In this document: piece by piece, positions 1 through 8,800 of the stretch
Position numbering within the stretch: position 1 is the stretch's first letter
Layout: each line of letters opens with the position of its first letter
Notes under the pieces: model-generated
What the model saw: the letters and a program-made list of their open reading frames with translations, nothing else
Database searches by the model: none
Told to the model about the DNA's origin: nothing
Assembly (NCBI RefSeq): GCF_003569915.1
Contig: NZ_KZ984446.1
Location: forward strand, 113,309 to 177,308
Direction of reading: 5' to 3'
Length of the DNA stretch: 64,000 bases
Source: Comamonas testosteroni
GTDB taxonomy: Bacteria; Pseudomonadota; Gammaproteobacteria; Burkholderiales; Burkholderiaceae_C
Made by a program: the position numbers and the translations under genes

Positions 1-787
1 TGTGATAGTCGGTGATGCCGCCATCCCAGTACGCGCCACGCGGCGCGCCTGCAATATCGTGCACCGCCTGCAGCACAAAGGGGATGGAGCAACTGGCGCG
101 CAAGGCATCCATGAAGTTGGCCTCATCCAGCCGCACCTGCCGCGTGCGCAGGCCGCCCGAGCCAAAAGGCAGTGCAGGCAGCACACTGCCTTTCCCAGAA
201 GAAAACACCACCCGCTCCAGCCAGCGTCCCAGCGCAGGCCGATGCAACGCATTGGCGGCGAACGCTCCCAGATACCCCACAGGCGTGCGCCAGCGCGATT
301 CTCGCGCCAGCAATTTCTGTCCACGTGAAGTCACCACATGCAGACGATAGCGTGGGTTGTTCAGTACCTCGCCCACACGACCGCCGTAGAAGTCCTGCAG
401 GCTTTGGGCAAAGCGCTCGCTGACCAGCCATGCCGGTGTGCGCTTTTGCCCGGCAGGCGGGTCAAAGCGCTGGGCAATATAGTCGCGCTCCAGCCGCTCG
501 AACGCCTGCTCGGGCCGCTCCAGACAGGCTGTGGCCATGCGCCATGCACCAATGGATGCGCCCACCAGGTCAACAGTGTGCTGACTTTGCGCCAGCCAGT
601 GCCCAAAAATAAAACGATCCAAGGGCCCCAGGATCAGCCCCTTGGGCCCGCCAGCTGCAGCGGGAATGACGCGCACGGCTTCGGGACTCAGGCCATGCTG
701 CTGAAGATGAGTCAGGGCCTTGGGGCCCGCATAGATGCGCAAGGCGCGCTGCGAGGAAGTCATGCAGGGATTGTTGCCGATCGCCAT
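1..787 (-). CDS. Patatin-like phospholipase family protein (C-terminus outside window)
   Basis: The reading frame starts at ATG 787 (alternative in-frame ATG 763) and runs off the left edge without a stop, so the C-terminus is missing. The product would be a serine acyl hydrolase. Near residue 23 it has a glycine-rich AAAGGPKG stretch like the patatin oxyanion-hole loop, then the nucleophile elbow GASIG, and close to the window edge WDGGITDY, which fits the patatin Asp-Gly-Gly catalytic motif. A GGAG about 13 bases before ATG 787 favours that start. No signal peptide is visible, so it is probably cytoplasmic. It runs in the same direction as the downstream-numbered sensor kinase gene, with 35 bp between. 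Substrate unknown. Confidence 0.82.
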   Translation of the reverse strand, partial: MAIGNNPCMTSSQRALRIYAGPKALTHLQQHGLSPEAVRVIPAAAGGPKGLILGPLDRFIFGHWLAQSQHTVDLVGASIGAWRMATACLERPEQAFERLERDYIAQRFDPPAGQKRTPAWLVSERFAQSLQDFYGGRVGEVLNNPRYRLHVVTSRGQKLLARESRWRTPVGYLGAFAANALHRPALGRWLERVVFSSGKGSVLPALPFGSGGLRTRQVRLDEANFMDALRASCSIPFVLQAVHDIAGAPRGAYWDGGITDYH

Positions 788-822
788 CGGCCGCGCATGT
801 CTCCTGCGTTGGAAAAAAAGCA

Positions 823-1680
823 CTACCAGCGCAGGCTGATTTTGCTGCCCCCTCCCTCGCGCGCATGAATTTCCAGCTCGGCCCCGATCTCACTGGCTCG
901 GCGGAACATATTGGCCAGGCCCATGCCCGAGCCACCACGGCCAACCCTGGCACCCGCTTGCTCTGCCAAATCCTGAGGTATACCGCGTCCGTCGTCTTCG
1001 ATGCACAGGCTGGCATGCACCGGCGCATCGGCCACGGCCTGCGCCGCGCTCGGAGCCAGCGTGATCCATATTTCCTGCGCTGCCGCATGCTGCAGGATGT
1101 TGCTCACCGCTTCCTGCAAGATGGCCATGATGTTCTGCGCCATGCTCCCACGCGGCAACTGCCCTTCCTCACCCACGATTTCGGGGTCCCAGACATCCCA
1201 GTGCAGCGCAATGCCGCGATGGTCCAGCACGCCTTGCAGCCGGTGACGAAAGCGTGCCAGCCGAAGCGACAGCGCGTCATCCTCAGCATCCATGGAGTCC
1301 ACGATCAGGCGCAGATCCAGCAGGCATTGCTCCAGCATCTGCTGCAGGGGCTTATCCTTGTGCGCCTCGGCCAGAGCCGTGGCATGCACCAACTGGCTGC
1401 CCAGCCCGTCATGCAGGGCCGCAGCCATGCGTCGGCGCTCGGCTTGCACTTCGCGCGAGGGGCGAATGCTTTTGCGCCTGCGCCAAAGCAGAACCCTGTA
1501 TGTGCGCGCAGCGTACCAGGCCATCATGAGCGCCGCAGCCAGAGCGGCAAGCGCCGATGCGCCCCACAGCCAAGGATGGGCACGACCATCGAGATGCGCC
1601 AGCCACACCAGGGCCAGCAGCAAATGCAGCGCCCACAAGCCCAGCTGCACAAAAATGCGGATGTCATCGCGCTGACTCAC
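823..1680 (-). CDS. Sensor histidine kinase, NarL/DegS (HisKA_3) type
   Basis: This 285-residue membrane sensor kinase should autophosphorylate and pass phosphate to the response regulator encoded 7 bp upstream. Two hydrophobic segments (about residues 10-30 and 36-57) leave almost no periplasmic loop, so it probably senses a membrane or cytoplasmic signal. The HisKA_3 motif ERRRMAAALHDGLG places the phospho-acceptor at His90. The HATPase domain follows with QEAVSNILQHA (N box), DDGRGIP (G1) and GGSGMGLANM (G2). I chose GTG 1680 because GAGGGG precedes it and it avoids a long overlap with the regulator gene. The stimulus cannot be read from sequence. Confidence 0.88.
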   Translation of the reverse strand: MSQRDDIRIFVQLGLWALHLLLALVWLAHLDGRAHPWLWGASALAALAAALMMAWYAARTYRVLLWRRRKSIRPSREVQAERRRMAAALHDGLGSQLVHATALAEAHKDKPLQQMLEQCLLDLRLIVDSMDAEDDALSLRLARFRHRLQGVLDHRGIALHWDVWDPEIVGEEGQLPRGSMAQNIMAILQEAVSNILQHAAAQEIWITLAPSAAQAVADAPVHASLCIEDDGRGIPQDLAEQAGARVGRGGSGMGLANMFRRASEIGAELEIHAREGGGSKISLRW

Positions 1681-1687
1681 AAGCCCC

Positions 1688-2464
1688 TCAGAGCAAGCCT
1701 CGCAGCGAAGCAAAGCGCACGGCCTGAGCACGGGTGCGCACCTGGAGCTTGCGGTAGATATTCTTGATATGCGTATTCACCGTCATGGCACTGATTTCCA
1801 GCTTGGTGCCAATTTCAGCGCTGGTATGCCCGCTGGAGACCAGGCGCAGCACTTCGCGCTCCCGCGTGGACAGGCGATCCGCAGCGCTGTTGGAGCCTTC
1901 CTCTTCAGACTGTGATGCTTGCGCAGCGGCCTTTTTATCAAACCTCTGCAGCAGCCTGCGCGCCAGCGTTGGGGTGATGGATGCGCCGCCATTGGCCACC
2001 TGCAGCACCGCCTGCGGATAGTTGCCAAACCAGGAATTCTTGACCAGATAGCCCGTGGCACCGAGTTCAAAAGCGCGCAGCACCTGCTCTTCAGTCTCGA
2101 CCACTGACACCACGATGGCATCGGCATGAGGGCGCTGGCTTTTCATCACATCGATCAACTCCAGCCCGTCGCTATCGCCCAGATTCAGATCCAGCAGCAT
2201 CACGTCAAAGTCGTTCTGGCGAATGGCTTTCTTGGCATCGCGCAGATTACCGGCTTGCCCGACCACCATGGTACGGCGGTCATTCATGACCTCCTGTGAG
2301 ATCACCATGCGCAGATGAACATCGTCATCAACCACCAGCACCCGCACCGGGTTCTCGGGCTGGCCGACCATAAAGTCCGGCCACAACGACGGGCTGCTGA
2401 GCTCAACCGGCTGTGGACGCATCATGAGTGCACTGCCATCAAAGGCTACGTCATTCGGTTTCAA
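1688..2464 (-). CDS. LuxR/NarL-family response regulator
   Basis: This 258-residue protein has a receiver domain (about residues 40-155) with the acidic cluster DDD at 46-48, phospho-acceptor Asp92 in LLDLNLGDSDG and the conserved Lys in GYLVKNSW. A C-terminal LuxR-type HTH begins at about residue 195 (LSTREREVLRLVSSG, then TVNTHIKNIYRKL). An unusual ~38-residue leader precedes the receiver; internal Met codons might be alternative starts. It is co-transcribed with the adjacent sensor kinase and is its likely partner. The ~270 bp upstream is AT-rich and probably carries the promoter. Target genes are unknown. Confidence 0.9.
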   Translation of the reverse strand: MKPNDVAFDGSALMMRPQPVELSSPSLWPDFMVGQPENPVRVLVVDDDVHLRMVISQEVMNDRRTMVVGQAGNLRDAKKAIRQNDFDVMLLDLNLGDSDGLELIDVMKSQRPHADAIVVSVVETEEQVLRAFELGATGYLVKNSWFGNYPQAVLQVANGGASITPTLARRLLQRFDKKAAAQASQSEEEGSNSAADRLSTREREVLRLVSSGHTSAEIGTKLEISAMTVNTHIKNIYRKLQVRTRAQAVRFASLRGLL

Positions 2465-2732
2465 GTTGTTCTCCTGGCATTTTTGAGTTTTTGCTTTGTT
2501 AACAGTTCTTGCTTAACTCGTAACATAAACAAAATCTCTTTAGAAATTTGTTAGATAGATTTAAACAATACACAGGAGAATATCGTGTAAGCCGAAAGGC
2601 AATCTTGCGGAAGAAAACAGCCAGATACCCCGAACACATGGTCTGGTCATCATTAGGTCCGGCGCATCTCGTATGCGAGGCATGCATGAAAAATCTGTTC
2701 TTGATACCTCTGCAAACAATTAACACGGGAGG
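2465..2732. other. AT-rich intergenic region upstream of the two-component operon
   Basis: About 270 bp separate the response regulator start from the end of the HDOD gene. The part next to the regulator (2470-2570) is clearly more AT-rich than its surroundings and is the likely promoter region of the regulator-kinase operon. No convincing small gene or RNA gene was seen. Confidence 0.5.
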
Positions 2733-3575
2733 CTAAAACACAACATCGGGCTCGCCGCCTGAATGCCAGTCGATGGAGGCTTGACGCAGCACCATATCGA
2801 TGTCCATGCCCAGTGCCAGCCCCACCTCTGCGGGAAAGGAAACCGCCAGCTTGCGCTCGCTCCAGTTCAACGCCCGGGTGCTGGCGCGCCACATGGCCAG
2901 GTGAAGCACACCGGTCAGAGGCTCAAACACCGGCTGCTCCAGCGGCTGATGCATGTATTGCAGCGCATCTGTCACGACCGCAGGCAGACTCCATTGCCGA
3001 GCCAGGTGCGCACAAATTTGCGCCGAGCAATAACCGAGCAGTTGCATCTCCACCTGCGGGCGCTGTGGATGGACGGGCTCCAACAACTCAGCCAGTCGGG
3101 CTGCGGTCTCCGGGTCGGCTTGCTGCAGCAGCAACTCACCCAGACCATGAATCAGCCCGAGGGCATAAGCCGCGGAGGCATTGGTCTGCACCGACATGGC
3201 CAGTGCCCGCGCCATGCGGGCGGTATCCAGGCTGTAGCGCCAAAAGGATGCAAGACCCCAGCCCAGCGTAGACGTGGTGTCCACCCCGGGCGTAGCCTTG
3301 TGCAATAACTGACGCAATTGCAGCGGCGAGAGCACGACCAGCGCTTCGGGAATGCTGTGCACGCGCTGACTCATCAGATGAGCCGGCCCATTGGCCATGG
3401 CCAGCAAGCGAGCAGCCAAAACAGGTTCCGTCGAGAAAAGCTGTACCAGACTGCGCATATGCGGCAGCGGCTTGATCAGTTCGCTGGACAATAGCGCCAG
3501 CGCACGCGGCTGACTGGGCAGCATGGACTGCGACTCCAGCACGGCAGACAGATTCAGTGGTTTGGCGCGGCTCAT
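2733..3575 (-). CDS. HDOD domain-containing protein
   Basis: This 280-residue protein is mostly a single HDOD domain (about residues 20-215), a relative of HD-domain phosphohydrolases usually found in signalling proteins. The typical segment for successive HDOD helices is visible: LVQLFSTEPVLAARLLAMAN, followed by the SIPEALVVLSPLQLRQL stretch. As in the family, the metal-binding HD pair is not obvious, so enzymatic activity is unlikely. There is no signal peptide, membrane segment or attached output domain. It reads alone between the two-component operon and the hydrolase gene. A regulatory role is inferred from the family only. Confidence 0.8.
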   Translation of the reverse strand: MSRAKPLNLSAVLESQSMLPSQPRALALLSSELIKPLPHMRSLVQLFSTEPVLAARLLAMANGPAHLMSQRVHSIPEALVVLSPLQLRQLLHKATPGVDTTSTLGWGLASFWRYSLDTARMARALAMSVQTNASAAYALGLIHGLGELLLQQADPETAARLAELLEPVHPQRPQVEMQLLGYCSAQICAHLARQWSLPAVVTDALQYMHQPLEQPVFEPLTGVLHLAMWRASTRALNWSERKLAVSFPAEVGLALGMDIDMVLRQASIDWHSGGEPDVVF

Positions 3576-3641
3576 CCCATATGCGAGAGGCGTCTATCGC
3601 GCTCTCGCCCCTCGTTGAGCCACAGGCGAAAGCCCGTAGCT

Positions 3642-4886
3642 CTAAAGCTTTTCATCTCTTTGTAGTTGCACAGGCTTGCCCATGACCAGCTGACTGGCAA
3701 TTCTGCGCGTCATCGGTTGTAACACGGAAAAGTGATTCGCCCCCTGAACCGAAACGCAGTGCACCTGCTCGGACTTTCGCGCAGCGCAAAGATTATCGAG
3801 ACTGTTGCTATTGCTGGGCCGCTTGGTGCCTTCAATGATCCAGGTCGGGCTCTTGATGCCATGCAGCCAATACATAGGAGAGCGCAGCCGCTTTTCCTCC
3901 ACGGGCAGCAGCCCCCATTTCACGGGCCAGTCATAACCGCTGATGTCATCGACCGGGCCAAACGCAAAAACGCCTTGAACCGGCAGACCAGCCGTAGCCG
4001 TCAGCAGCGCCAGAGTGGCCCCCGTGCTGTGCCCACCCAGATAGATGCGCGACGGATCGATATAAGGCAGTTGCGCGGCCTGCAAAATGGCGGCCGCCAC
4101 ATCCTGCACCTCGCCCCAGAAATATTCACGCTGACCGGGGTTGTCATTGCCGCCGCGCAGTGTCGGAAACAGCATGGCCATGCCAGCCTTGCGGAAGGCC
4201 GCAGCACTCTGGTCATTGGCCTCTGCACCTTCGGTCCAGAAATCATCGAGCGTGTTGGAGTCCCCGCCAGTGAGCCAGACCATCAAGGGCAGCTTGCGAC
4301 CATCACCGGGGTTGGGAGTGACAAAGGCCTTGAGCTGCAAATTGCCGCTGGCATAAGTCATGGGCACAAACCACTGTGCAGGAGGCCGTGGCATGGGCTT
4401 GATCGCCGTGCGCGCACCGGGCTGCAAAGCCGTGATGATTTGCGTGCTGCGGCCTGCGCGGGCCTGCATCAGGTTCTGCAAAGTGATGCCGCCAGTGGAA
4501 ATTTGCTGCTCCACCGTCTTTTCAATCTGGGCCTGTTCTTCACGCCTTGAGGCATCGGCCCGCCGGGCTGCAGCATTGCGGACCTTGGCCGCTTCATATT
4601 CGGCCATGGTGGCGCGTGTGATGCAACGGCGGTTGACATCCACGTCCAAGCCTTCTTCCTGGGCCTTGTCCACCTGCCCGATATTGAGCTTGACCGTGTG
4701 GCAGAAGCTGTCCGAATCTGGGGCCAGCGCTGGCGGCCAGACCAGCGGCACTGGCTGCTGGGCCTGAGCCTTTTGTTTGACCCGGTCCAGCGAGAACCAG
4801 CCGCGAGAGGTCATCTTGACGCCTACCAGGACCACTAGCAGAACCACGCACACAGCGGGCAGAACTCTGCCCCTTGCTTTTTTCAT
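3642..4886 (-). CDS. Exported or membrane-anchored alpha/beta hydrolase
   Basis: This 414-residue protein begins with a basic n-region and a hydrophobic helix (about residues 8-24), followed by a charged linker rich in Ala, Glu and Arg to about residue 150. The C-terminal half resembles the prolyl-oligopeptidase/PHB-depolymerase-like alpha/beta hydrolases. The nucleophile elbow GGHSTG places the catalytic serine at Ser287, and His385 in ANHFSV is a good catalytic histidine; the acid is not assigned. GAGGGG just before ATG 4886 supports the start. It should act in the periplasm or at the membrane surface on an ester or peptide. Substrate is unknown. Confidence 0.75.
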   Translation of the reverse strand: MKKARGRVLPAVCVVLLVVLVGVKMTSRGWFSLDRVKQKAQAQQPVPLVWPPALAPDSDSFCHTVKLNIGQVDKAQEEGLDVDVNRRCITRATMAEYEAAKVRNAAARRADASRREEQAQIEKTVEQQISTGGITLQNLMQARAGRSTQIITALQPGARTAIKPMPRPPAQWFVPMTYASGNLQLKAFVTPNPGDGRKLPLMVWLTGGDSNTLDDFWTEGAEANDQSAAAFRKAGMAMLFPTLRGGNDNPGQREYFWGEVQDVAAAILQAAQLPYIDPSRIYLGGHSTGATLALLTATAGLPVQGVFAFGPVDDISGYDWPVKWGLLPVEEKRLRSPMYWLHGIKSPTWIIEGTKRPSNSNSLDNLCAARKSEQVHCVSVQGANHFSVLQPMTRRIASQLVMGKPVQLQRDEKL

Positions 4887-4942
4887 CCCAATCCCCTCAA
4901 AGAGCCGCCTGTAAAGTTTTGTGAGATAGCGGCCCGGGAGGA

Positions 4943-7327
4943 TTATTTCTTGAGGCCCTGCAATTTGGCAAAGGCTGATGCCATGGCGTTTTGCTGTGTG
5001 GGCTGGTTACCACGCTGGGGCTGCGCGTAGCCGCCACGGTTGCCACCGCCGCCATAGCTATTGCCACGGCCTGCGCCTTCAAAACGGTTGTCACGTGGGC
5101 CATCGCGTCTTGCCGGTGCTGCGTCCAGCTTCATGGTCAGGCTGATGCGCTTGCGGTCCACATCCACTTCCAGCACCTTGACCTTGACGATCTGGCCAGT
5201 CTTGACCACTTCGCGTGCGTCTTCGATGAACTTGTGGCTCATCTGGCTCACGTGAACCAAACCGTCCTGGTGCACGCCTAGGTCTACAAAGGCGCCAAAC
5301 TGAGCGACGTTGCTCACCGTACCTTCCAGCGTCATGCCTTCCTTCAGGTCCTTGATGTCTTCCACGCCGTCGTTAAAACGGGCGACGACAAAGTCCGGGC
5401 GTGGATCACGGCCGGGTTTTTCCAGCTCGCCCAGAATGTCTTTGATGGTAATGGCACCGAACTTCTCGCTGGCAAATTGCTCGGGCTTCAGACTCTTGAG
5501 CACCTCGCCACGGCCCATGATCTGGTCCACGGGTTTGCCGATGGAGACAATGATCTGTTCCACCACCGGGTAGGTTTCGGGGTGCACACCGGTCATATCC
5601 AGCGGGTTGTCGCCACCGCGAATGCGCAAAAAACCTGCGGCCTGCTCGAAAGTCTTGGCGCCCAGGCCGGCCACTTCCATCAGTTGCTTGCGGTTCTTGA
5701 ACGAGCCATTGGCATCACGCCAGCGCACCACCGACTTGGCGACCGAACCGGAGAGGCCCGACACGCGCGTCAGCAGCGGGGCCGAGGCGGTATTCAAATC
5801 CACACCCACAGAGTTCACGCAGTCTTCCACCACCGCATCGAGCTGGCGGGCCAGTTCGCTCTGGTTCACATCGTGCTGGTACTGGCCCACGCCGATGCTC
5901 TTGGGGTCGATCTTGACCAGCTCGGCCAGCGGGTCTTGCAAGCGGCGGGCGATCGACGCCGCGCCGCGCAAGCTCACGTCGATATCGGGCATTTCTTGCG
6001 CCGCAAACTCGCTGGCGGAATAGACCGAAGCACCCGCTTCGCTGACCACCACCTTGTCGATCTTTTTGTCGGCCTTGCCGGCAATCTTGATCAAGTCGGC
6101 AACCAGCTTGTCGGTTTCGCGGCTGGCGGTACCGTTGCCAATTGCTATCAAATTGATATTGTGTTTTTCCACCAGACGGGCGAGAACGGCCAAAGAGCCA
6201 TCCCAATCACGGCGCGGTTCGTGCGGGTAGATGGTGGTGGTGTCCACCAACTTGCCGGTGTGGTCCACCACGGCTACCTTCACGCCGGTGCGAATGCCGG
6301 GGTCCAAGCCAATCACGGCGCGCTGACCGGCGGGCGCGGCCAGCAGCAAATCGCGCAGATTGTCGCCAAACACCTTGATCGCCACTTTTTCGGCGTCTTC
6401 GCGCAGACGGCTGAACAGGTCGCGCTCGGTCGACAAGCTCAGCTTTACGCGCCAGGTCCAGGCCACGCATTTGCGCAGCAAATCGTCCGAAGCTCGCTTG
6501 GCATGGCTCCAGCCCAGATGCAGGGCAATTTTGCCTTCGGCCAGGCTGGGCTGACCGGGTTCGGGCTCCACCGGCTGAACCAGTTTCGCTTCAAGGATTT
6601 CCAGTGCGCGGCCACGGAATACGGCGAGAGCCCGGTGCGAAGGTACGCGGCCAATCGGCTCGTCGTAGTCAAAATAATCACGGAACTTGGCGACTTCAGG
6701 GTCGTTTTCATTCTTGCTTTCGACCTTTTTGGACTTGAGCAGACCTTCGTCCCACAGCCATTCACGCAGCTTTTGCACCAAGGCCGGGTCTTCGGCCCAA
6801 CGCTCGGAGAGGATGTCGCGCACGCCGTCCAGCACCGCAAACGTGGTGCTGAAATCGGGACCTGGCTTGCCATCGTCCAGCGTAGTGGCGGGCTTGCAGA
6901 AGGCTTCGGCCTCTTTGTGCGGGTCCAGCGTGGGGTCGGCAAACAGCTTGTCGGCCAGCGGCTCAATGCCAAATTCCTTAGCAATCTGGCCCTTGGTACG
7001 GCGCTTTTGCTTGAAGGGCAGGTAAATATCTTCCAGCTCTTGCTTGGTGGGCGCGTTGGCAATCGCCAGACGCAGCGCATCAGTCAGCTTGCCTTGCTCG
7101 TCAATGGCCTTGAGCACGGTCTCGCGGCGGTCGTCCAGCTCGCGCAGATAGCTCAGGCGCTCGTCCAGCGTGCGCAGCTGCGTGTCGTCCAGGCCACCCG
7201 TGGCTTCCTTTCGGTAGCGGGCCACAAACGGAACCGTGGCACCGCCATCGAGCAATTCCACCGCCGCGCTCACCTGCTGCGGTTTGACATTCAGTTCCTG
7301 AGCAATCTGACCAATGATTTTTTGCAT
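4943..7327 (-). CDS. tex: Tex-family transcription accessory protein
   Basis: This 794-residue cytoplasmic nucleic-acid-binding protein has the family order: an N-terminal helical region (IAQELNVKPQQVSAAVELL), a YqgF/RNase H-like domain (AVIGLDPGIRTGVKVAVVD and IGNGTASRET), helix-hairpin-helix segments (about 480-560) and a C-terminal S1 domain (GTVSNVAQFGAFVDLGVHQDG). After the S1 domain it carries a Gly/Arg/Asn-rich tail of about 50 residues typical of RNA-binding proteins. ATG 7327 gives the normal MQKIIGQIAQEL start; a longer in-frame opening to 7426 lacks family similarity. Tex proteins affect transcription and toxin gene expression in other bacteria. Confidence 0.95.
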   Translation of the reverse strand: MQKIIGQIAQELNVKPQQVSAAVELLDGGATVPFVARYRKEATGGLDDTQLRTLDERLSYLRELDDRRETVLKAIDEQGKLTDALRLAIANAPTKQELEDIYLPFKQKRRTKGQIAKEFGIEPLADKLFADPTLDPHKEAEAFCKPATTLDDGKPGPDFSTTFAVLDGVRDILSERWAEDPALVQKLREWLWDEGLLKSKKVESKNENDPEVAKFRDYFDYDEPIGRVPSHRALAVFRGRALEILEAKLVQPVEPEPGQPSLAEGKIALHLGWSHAKRASDDLLRKCVAWTWRVKLSLSTERDLFSRLREDAEKVAIKVFGDNLRDLLLAAPAGQRAVIGLDPGIRTGVKVAVVDHTGKLVDTTTIYPHEPRRDWDGSLAVLARLVEKHNINLIAIGNGTASRETDKLVADLIKIAGKADKKIDKVVVSEAGASVYSASEFAAQEMPDIDVSLRGAASIARRLQDPLAELVKIDPKSIGVGQYQHDVNQSELARQLDAVVEDCVNSVGVDLNTASAPLLTRVSGLSGSVAKSVVRWRDANGSFKNRKQLMEVAGLGAKTFEQAAGFLRIRGGDNPLDMTGVHPETYPVVEQIIVSIGKPVDQIMGRGEVLKSLKPEQFASEKFGAITIKDILGELEKPGRDPRPDFVVARFNDGVEDIKDLKEGMTLEGTVSNVAQFGAFVDLGVHQDGLVHVSQMSHKFIEDAREVVKTGQIVKVKVLEVDVDRKRISLTMKLDAAPARRDGPRDNRFEGAGRGNSYGGGGNRGGYAQPQRGNQPTQQNAMASAFAKLQGLKK

Positions 7328-7446
7328 TCGATACTCGCGCCCCACGGCGTTCAACACAGAAAGCTGATGAGTTTGCCATAGGCACACCGGACCGCCGGAC
7401 TCCTTGGCTGACGGAAATGCAACCAAAGCTTAAAAACTATGGATTT

Positions 7447-7499
7447 CATAGCTAATAGCCCATATAAATCATGGACTAGAAGCCCGTTTCATTAAAATT
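7447..7499 (+). repeat. Dispersed ~55-bp repeat, copy 1
   Basis: The copy has an ATAGCT head, a TGGACTAGAAGC core and a TTTCATTAAAATT tail, as in the other copies listed. It ends 7 bp before the DUF72 start codon, so it forms the whole leader of that gene. Confidence 0.75.
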
Positions 7500-7506
7500 C
7501 TGCCCC

Positions 7507-8631
7507 ATGACCAACCCTGTTCAGGACGATTTCTTTGCCGACGCGCTGCCGCCCCCAAGCCCCAGCCCAGCGCCAGCCGTGCCTGAACCATCGCTCCAGG
7601 CACCAGAACCTGCGCCGCGCAAGCCCAAACGCGGTGACGTCGCCCTGGCCCCCGAAGCCGTGCAATGGGCCGATCTGGCTGCCCAGCTGCCCGCCAATCT
7701 ACGCATGGGCGCGTCCACCTGGTCCTATCCGGGCTGGGAAGGTCTGGTCTGGGACGGCGCCTATTCCAAGGATGTTCTGGCCAAGAAGGGACTGACTGCC
7801 TACCACCAGCACCCGCTGCTGCGCAGCATCTGCGTGGACCGTACCTTCTGGCGGCCGCTGACCACCAGCCAGTACGCGGCGTTTGCGGCGCAGGTCGATG
7901 ATGACTTTCGCTTTGTCGTCAAATGCCCGGCAGGCGTGACCGATGCCCAGGTGCGCAGTGAAGAAGGCAAGCCGCAAGAAGCCAACCCTGCATTTCTGGA
8001 CCCGCGCCTTGCCGTGGAGCATTTTGTGCAACCCACGCTGGAAGGCCTGGGACCCAAGCTGGGCGTGCTGGTGTTTCAGCTCAGCCCCCTGCCCTGGGGT
8101 TTGCTGACCCGCCAGAGCCTGCTCTTCGAGAAGCTGGGGCTGATGCTGGCCGCCGTGCGCGAGGCCTTGCAAAACCACCCGCAGGTCATTGTTGCCGTGG
8201 AAGTGCGTGACCCTGAGCTGCTGGGGCAATCTCTGGTGGAAGTGCTCAAAGCCCATGGCGCAACCTTCTGCCTGGGTCTGCACGGCAAGATGCCGCCGAT
8301 TGAAGAACAGTTGCGCACACTGCGCGCCCTGTGGCCCAGCCCGCTGGTCTGCCGCTGGAATCTGAACCGTATCTTTGGTGCCTATGGTTATGCCGATGCG
8401 CAGCGCAAACATGACCCGTTCAGCGAAATCCGCAGCGAAGACCCGCACACCCGCCAGTGGCTGGCGCGCACCATCAAAGGCATAACCGGTGCGGGCCAGC
8501 CGGCATTTGTGACCATCAGTAATGATGCCGAAGGCTGCGCACCGCGCTCCATCGCGCTGCTGGCGCAGGAACTGGTTGCCGTGGCGGCACCAGCCTCCGC
8601 CAAAATTGTCAACAACCCACCCAGCAACTGA
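7507..8631 (+). CDS. DUF72 domain-containing protein (YecE-like)
   Basis: This 374-residue protein has a Pro/Ala-rich N-terminal segment of about 45 residues, then a DUF72 TIM-barrel-like domain beginning with LRMGASTWSYPGWEGLVW, the family's usual first strand. Further family segments include FRFVVKCPAG and VIVAVEVRDPELLG. No signal peptide is seen. The function of the family is not established. The gene stands alone, with a copy of the dispersed repeat directly before its start codon and a short GC hairpin after its stop. Confidence 0.85.
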   Translation: MTNPVQDDFFADALPPPSPSPAPAVPEPSLQAPEPAPRKPKRGDVALAPEAVQWADLAAQLPANLRMGASTWSYPGWEGLVWDGAYSKDVLAKKGLTAYHQHPLLRSICVDRTFWRPLTTSQYAAFAAQVDDDFRFVVKCPAGVTDAQVRSEEGKPQEANPAFLDPRLAVEHFVQPTLEGLGPKLGVLVFQLSPLPWGLLTRQSLLFEKLGLMLAAVREALQNHPQVIVAVEVRDPELLGQSLVEVLKAHGATFCLGLHGKMPPIEEQLRTLRALWPSPLVCRWNLNRIFGAYGYADAQRKHDPFSEIRSEDPHTRQWLARTIKGITGAGQPAFVTISNDAEGCAPRSIALLAQELVAVAAPASAKIVNNPPSN

Positions 8632-8645
8632 CAATCACGACCAAA

Positions 8646-8662
8646 ACCGCCTTCTTGGCGGT
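8646..8662 (+). terminator. Weak hairpin after the DUF72 gene
   Basis: A 6-bp GC-rich stem (ACCGCC/GGCGGT) with a 5-base loop lies 15 bp after the stop codon. It has no clear U-tract, so it may be only an attenuating or processing structure. Confidence 0.4.
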
Positions 8663-8800
8663 CACTTCAGCGGGAAATCACTAGGCCACTGACTTGGGAA
8701 CTGACGCACATCATGAGTGGGTGCTCACGCAGCCTGAGATTGCCGATTCGCCCCTCCCAGAGACATCTGTCGATGTCACAACAACAGCCTGGAGACAACG

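Noticed and set aside
6130..6160. A GCTATCAAATTGATA stretch inside tex that resembles the head of the dispersed repeat.
   Set aside because: It lacks the core and tail, and it encodes residues conserved in Tex proteins (before IGNGTASRET), so the likeness is probably chance.
5477..7381. A long plus-strand open frame (634 codons) antisense to tex.
   Set aside because: It is His/Gln/Val-rich with no domain pattern and arises from the codon bias of tex on the other strand. Similar long shadows lie opposite other high-GC genes such as cadA, the RND pump and the helicase.
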